A stretch of DNA of 8,301 bases from Acholeplasmataceae bacterium. Its GTDB lineage: Bacteria; Bacillota_I; Bacilli_A; ML615J-28; CAG-698. The stretch's first letter is position 1; each line of letters starts with the position of its first letter. The stretch is taken from contig DUNF01000085.1 of NCBI GenBank assembly GCA_012839485.1, forward strand, positions 1 through 8,301. Reading direction: 5' to 3'. This document shows positions 5,264 through 8,301 of this stretch, piece by piece. The notes beneath the pieces are model-generated. The model worked only from the letters and a program-made list of their open reading frames with translations, ran no database searches and was not told the DNA's origin. The translations under genes were made by a program, and so were the position numbers.

Positions 5264-7558
5264 ATGACGAAAAAAGAGATAGATAAAGTTGTAGAAGGAT
5301 CAGATACTGACACGGTCAAAAAACGTAAAGAAGCTCTAGATATATTGAAAAAGAGTTATGGAACTGATGGTGCTAGTAGCGAAGCGTTAGAAAAAGAAAA
5401 CAAAACTTTAAAAGAAACTATTGCTAGGAAAGAAGAAGAACTTGCAAAAGCTAAGGAGAGTTTAAAGGAAGCTAAAGCCGATCTTACGAAAACTAAAAGT
5501 AGTCTGAAAAAAGAAAAAGAAACTACTAAAGATTTAAAAGCTAAAAATAAAGTTTTAGAAGAAAATAAAGTTGATGTAAAAGCACTAAATAGTAGTGAGC
5601 CTTTAGACAACACTTTTTATAAAAAACTAAAGAAAGATTATGAAAACTTAGAAACAAAATCTAAAGCAGATAAGAAATCTTTAGAAGCTAAATTAAAAGC
5701 TAGTGATAGTGAACTTAAAAAACAAACTCAAGTAGCTGCTAAAAGTGAGCAAGAACTAACAGAGATTAAAAAAGAAAGAACTAATCTTAGACGCTCAAAT
5801 ACAATTTTAAAAAACAATCAAGATAAAAGAGAAGCTGAGTTTGCAAGTGAACTAGAGCAATTAAAGAAACAAGAAGAAGAAAGATATCTTCATTATCGTG
5901 AAATCTTTTTAGCTGAAGTTGCGAGCGTTCAAAAAGAAAAAGAGCAATTAGAAAAACAAACTCAAGAAAAATCTTCTAAAAGTAAAAAAGAAATCAAAGA
6001 CTTAGAAAAATCTTATAAACAAAAAGTCAAAGAGCTTGAAACTGAAGTAGAAACAAAGAAAAAGGAAATCAAAGATTTAGAAGCTAAACTTAAAAAACAA
6101 GCTGAAGATGCAAAACAAGTAAGCAATGCACAAATTGAAAAACTTACTGAAGAAATTAAGGCATCAAAAGAAGCTTTACTTTTATATCAAACTCAAACAC
6201 AAGCAGAACTTACAAAGAAAGATGATGAGTTGAAGAAATTAGGTGAACAATACAATAAAGATTTAATTGTGAAGGAAAGTGAAAAAGCTAAACTTGAAGA
6301 AAAACATGATAGTTTATTACTTGAACTTGATAAAATTGTCTTAGAGATTAAACAACGTCAAAGCGAATTAGATACTATCAATCAAAAGTTTGATAGTGTT
6401 ACTGAAGAAGATATCAATGATCTTAATTTCAAACGTGAAATTGAAGCAATTAGAGAACGAAAAGCAGTTCTAAAACAAAGAAGTAATGAAGAAGAACAAA
6501 CATATACTAATGCATCTAAATTACTAAAAATTAAAATTCAAGATAAACGTAATGATATTGATAATGACATTATTAATATAGATGCTTTAGAAAGAAAACT
6601 TGAGGCTAAGAAACTAACACTAAAAGAAAAGAAAGATCTAAACAATCAATTGCAAAATGCTAAATATAATTTAGATTTAAATAAACAAGCTTTAATAGAA
6701 CTTGAAAAAGAAGAACCAGTTAGGATTAGATTACGTTATCAAAAGTTTATTAATGATTATGATAGCCAGTTAGTTGCATTAAGTAAAGCTGAAGTAGATT
6801 TGATTTCTAAATATTTAGAAGAAAGAAGAAAAGCAATTCTTACAGTTGAAGATAAAGCTACAATTAAAGCTACTGAAGCTGCAAAGAAAAAGTTAGAAAA
6901 ACAACTTGCTTCATTAGAAAAAGAGAAAGCAGCTACAGATAGTGCTTTACAAGAAAACAAATCAGAAATTGAACTTCTAAACAAGAAAAATGAAGCATTA
7001 AAACAAGAACTTTCTTTAGTAAAAACTAATGTTGATAAAGAAAGGATTGAAAAGCTTGATTCTCGTTTATTAGAGCTTAGAAATAAGCAACTTGGTTATG
7101 AAGTTAAATTAGATGAAGTTAATCGTAGAGTTTTAGAAAGAAATGCTTTAAAGCAAAGATTAATTACTAACGAACAAGTTATTCATGATTATTATTTATA
7201 TAATGAAGAATTAAAACGTCTTTTCCAAGATTATCAAAATAATGAATCAAAGATGAAAAGATTAAATAATGACATTAGTTATTATAAAGAACAAGAACTT
7301 GACAATGAAATCCAAAAAACAGAACAATTACTTCGAAGAATTAATTTTAGTCAAGACCAGTTATATCAAAGAATGGACTATATTAAAAAGCAAACTATAG
7401 CTTTAGAAAAAGATGAAAAAGTTCAATATTATTTAGAATTACTTCGTAGCATTGAAAGAGTTAATGAAGCTAAGGTTGATTTAGAGCTTAGAGTTAGTAA
7501 TACTAAAGCTCAAATTAGCAACTTAAATAGTTACATTGTAGAGATAAAAGGTAACTAA
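5264..7558 (+). CDS. Long coiled-coil protein, function unknown
   Basis: This is a 764-residue soluble protein, built almost wholly of charged helix. Lys, Glu, Leu, Ala and Gln dominate, with heptad-like patterns such as LEKENKTLKETIARKEEELAK. It has no signal peptide, membrane segment, cysteine or tryptophan. Counting from the first ATG at 5261, there are only two prolines, at 114 and 486, and about six glycines. The two prolines split it into a head of ~113 residues, a rod of ~370 and a tail of ~280. KKEIKDLE occurs twice, 25 residues apart (243-249 and 268-274). The first half is rich in Lys, Glu, Ala and Ser; the tail from ~636 is richer in Tyr, Asn, Gln and Arg. No Walker A motif or other ATPase signature is present, so it is not an SMC protein despite chance similarity expected from coiled coil. 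A structural, scaffold or filament role beside the two membrane proteins upstream is inferred from context only. Confidence 0.85.
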   Translation: MTKKEIDKVVEGSDTDTVKKRKEALDILKKSYGTDGASSEALEKENKTLKETIARKEEELAKAKESLKEAKADLTKTKSSLKKEKETTKDLKAKNKVLEENKVDVKALNSSEPLDNTFYKKLKKDYENLETKSKADKKSLEAKLKASDSELKKQTQVAAKSEQELTEIKKERTNLRRSNTILKNNQDKREAEFASELEQLKKQEEERYLHYREIFLAEVASVQKEKEQLEKQTQEKSSKSKKEIKDLEKSYKQKVKELETEVETKKKEIKDLEAKLKKQAEDAKQVSNAQIEKLTEEIKASKEALLLYQTQTQAELTKKDDELKKLGEQYNKDLIVKESEKAKLEEKHDSLLLELDKIVLEIKQRQSELDTINQKFDSVTEEDINDLNFKREIEAIRERKAVLKQRSNEEEQTYTNASKLLKIKIQDKRNDIDNDIINIDALERKLEAKKLTLKEKKDLNNQLQNAKYNLDLNKQALIELEKEEPVRIRLRYQKFINDYDSQLVALSKAEVDLISKYLEERRKAILTVEDKATIKATEAAKKKLEKQLASLEKEKAATDSALQENKSEIELLNKKNEALKQELSLVKTNVDKERIEKLDSRLLELRNKQLGYEVKLDEVNRRVLERNALKQRLITNEQVIHDYYLYNEELKRLFQDYQNNESKMKRLNNDISYYKEQELDNEIQKTEQLLRRINFSQDQLYQRMDYIKKQTIALEKDEKVQYYLELLRSIERVNEAKVDLELRVSNTKAQISNLNSYIVEIKGN
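7546..7551 (+). promoter_or_regulatory. Shine-Dalgarno supporting a TTG start
   Basis: AAAAGG, inside the last codons of the coiled-coil gene, lies 9 bases before the TTG at 7561. The first in-frame ATG, at 7627, has no purine-rich site before it and would remove the conserved first strand of the domain. Confidence 0.7.
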
Positions 7559-7560
7559 CT

Positions 7561-8226
7561 TTGAAGATTACTATCGATAAATCAATCAGCGATTTACTTC
7601 CGAACTTTAATACTCTTGCTTTTATTATGGATGTAGAGATTAAAGAAAGTAGCGATGAGTTAAAAGGATTATTAAAAGTGCTTGAAGTGGAAGTTCAAAA
7701 TATGTGTCCTACTTTAGAAGATGTTTTAAAAGTTCCTTTAATTGATGAGGCTAGAAATGCTTATAGGACTTTAGGAAAAGATCCTAGTCGTTATAAAATT
7801 GCATCAGAGTCATTACTTCGAAGGATTGTAAAAGATCGTGGTCTTTATTTAATAAACAATGCAGTTGATGCTGGTAATGCTTTATCAATAATTTTAAAAC
7901 GTAATACTGCTGTTTTAGATTATGATAAGATTAAAGGCGATGTCATTATAAGAAAAGGCAGAACTGATGATTTGTTTTTTGGTATTGGTAGAGGAAAGTT
8001 AAATGTAAGTAATATTCCTGTTTATGTAGATGAGGTTGGGCCTTTTGGTTCTTCAACATCTGACAGCGAAAGAACGATGATTACAAATAAAACTAAGAAA
8101 TTGTTAGTATTTGTAGTGTGCTTTAGTTATACAGAAGTAGATAAAGCAATTGAAATAACTAAAGAAATATATGAGAAATATGTGAATGCGAAAAACATTC
8201 AGTTTATGCACGTGAAAGGAAAATAA
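7561..8226 (+). CDS. Stand-alone B3/B4 domain protein (PheRS beta editing-domain homologue)
   Basis: The B3/4 domain is the editing module of bacterial phenylalanyl-tRNA synthetase beta chain, where it removes tyrosine from mischarged tRNA-Phe. Free-standing copies of about 220-240 residues, like this one of 221, are widespread and poorly characterised. The family core is clear: AYRTLGKDPSRYKIASESLL at 67-86, LINNAVDAGNALS at 97-109, DYDKIKGDVIIR at 120-131, and the near-invariant GPFGSSTSDSERTM at 160-173. The protein is cytoplasmic, with no signal or membrane segment. It uses a TTG start, two bases after the coiled-coil stop, and ends one base before the glnS ATG, so it is probably translated together with both. 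A role in tRNA proofreading or in binding aminoacylated tRNA or free amino acids is inferred from family and neighbours; the substrate cannot be read from the sequence. Confidence 0.9.
   Translation: MKITIDKSISDLLPNFNTLAFIMDVEIKESSDELKGLLKVLEVEVQNMCPTLEDVLKVPLIDEARNAYRTLGKDPSRYKIASESLLRRIVKDRGLYLINNAVDAGNALSIILKRNTAVLDYDKIKGDVIIRKGRTDDLFFGIGRGKLNVSNIPVYVDEVGPFGSSTSDSERTMITNKTKKLLVFVVCFSYTEVDKAIEITKEIYEKYVNAKNIQFMHVKGK
8215..8220 (+). promoter_or_regulatory. Shine-Dalgarno for glnS
   Basis: AAAGGA within the last codons of the B3/B4 gene is 7 bases before the ATG at 8228. The stop and the next start are separated by a single base. Confidence 0.75.
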
Positions 8227-8227
8227 A

Positions 8228-8301
8228 ATGGAATCAAATTTTATAAAAACTATTGTAGAGAAAGATTTAGCAGAAGGAAAAGTTAAAGAAGTAGTTACGA
8301 G
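8228..8301 (+). CDS. glnS: Glutaminyl-tRNA synthetase, N-terminal fragment (cut by window end)
   Basis: Only 24 codons are visible. They read MESNFIKTIVEKDLAEGK followed by VKEVVT and the start of an Arg or Ser codon. This matches the conserved opening of bacterial GlnRS, N-F-I-x-x-I-[IV]-x-x-D-L-x-x-G-[KR]-x-x-x-[IV]-x-T-R, which comes directly before the class I HIGH-region sequence FPPEPNGYLHIGHAKS that would lie just past the edge. GlnRS attaches glutamine to tRNA-Gln. The closely related GluRS lacks this N-terminal stretch, so GlnRS is preferred. The gene is coupled to the B3/B4 domain gene upstream. Confidence 0.88.
   Translation, partial: MESNFIKTIVEKDLAEGKVKEVVT

Noticed and set aside
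5356..5613. Open minus-strand frame of 85 codons opposite the coiled-coil gene
   Set aside because: It is Ser/Leu/Phe-rich, the mirror of Lys/Glu-rich coding sequence, and has no ribosome site or promoter. The same applies to the other minus-strand frames at 738-965, 1689-1880, 3750-3962, 4404-4646 and 6757-6984.
5264..7558. SMC or other chromosome-segregation ATPase
   Set aside because: No Walker A, signature or Walker B motif is present, and there are hardly any glycines; only generic coiled coil would match.
8149..8178. TTGAAA at 8150 as the -35 of a separate glnS promoter
   Set aside because: No -10 box lies at the right distance; the region reads as coding sequence of the B3/B4 gene.

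Overview
The window comes from a low-GC, AT-rich bacterium of the Firmicutes/Mollicutes type, most likely a mollicute relative that keeps the standard genetic code (Acholeplasma-like or an uncultured relative). The reasons are the strong A/T bias, the tight one-strand gene packing, the lipoprotein signal and the purine-rich Shine-Dalgarno sites. All seven tryptophan codons in the six complete genes are TGG. No reading frame needs TGA as a sense codon, which argues against the Mycoplasma/Spiroplasma code. The species cannot be named from the sequence.

All seven genes lie on the + strand. (1) Positions 22-981 hold tsaD, the catalytic subunit of the tRNA t6A37 threonylcarbamoyl transfer step. 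(2) Positions 1042-2097 hold a secreted lipoprotein with BspA-type leucine-rich repeats split by a bacterial Ig-like (Big_2) domain. It has its own sigma-A type promoter and a strong intrinsic terminator at 2112-2141. (3) A second, very good promoter (TTGAAA, 17 bp spacer, TGG-TATAAT) at 2166-2194 starts what looks like one operon running to the end of the window. This operon holds a CvpA-like multi-spanning membrane protein with a large extra C-terminal domain (2223-3797), a highly acidic repeat-bearing membrane protein (3790-5247), a 764-residue coiled-coil protein (5264-7558), a stand-alone PheRS-type B3/B4 domain protein with a TTG start (7561-8226), and the first codons of glutaminyl-tRNA synthetase, glnS (8228 onward, cut by the window end).

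The operon mixes two themes. The last two genes, and tsaD upstream, belong to tRNA maturation, charging and quality control. The three genes from 2223 to 7558 belong to no system I recognise. Together they look like parts of one envelope-linked structure: a membrane anchor with a probable external domain, a membrane protein whose long acidic cytoplasmic arm carries regularly phased repeats and three copies of a short motif, and a long soluble rod. This trio is the best candidate in the window for something undescribed. The superficial parallel is with mollicute cytoskeletal and attachment-organelle proteins, which also combine acidic repeats with giant coiled coils, but I see no sequence motif that proves kinship.

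There is no stretch over 300 bases without a gene. I see no tRNA, rRNA, CRISPR array, insertion sequence or phage gene.
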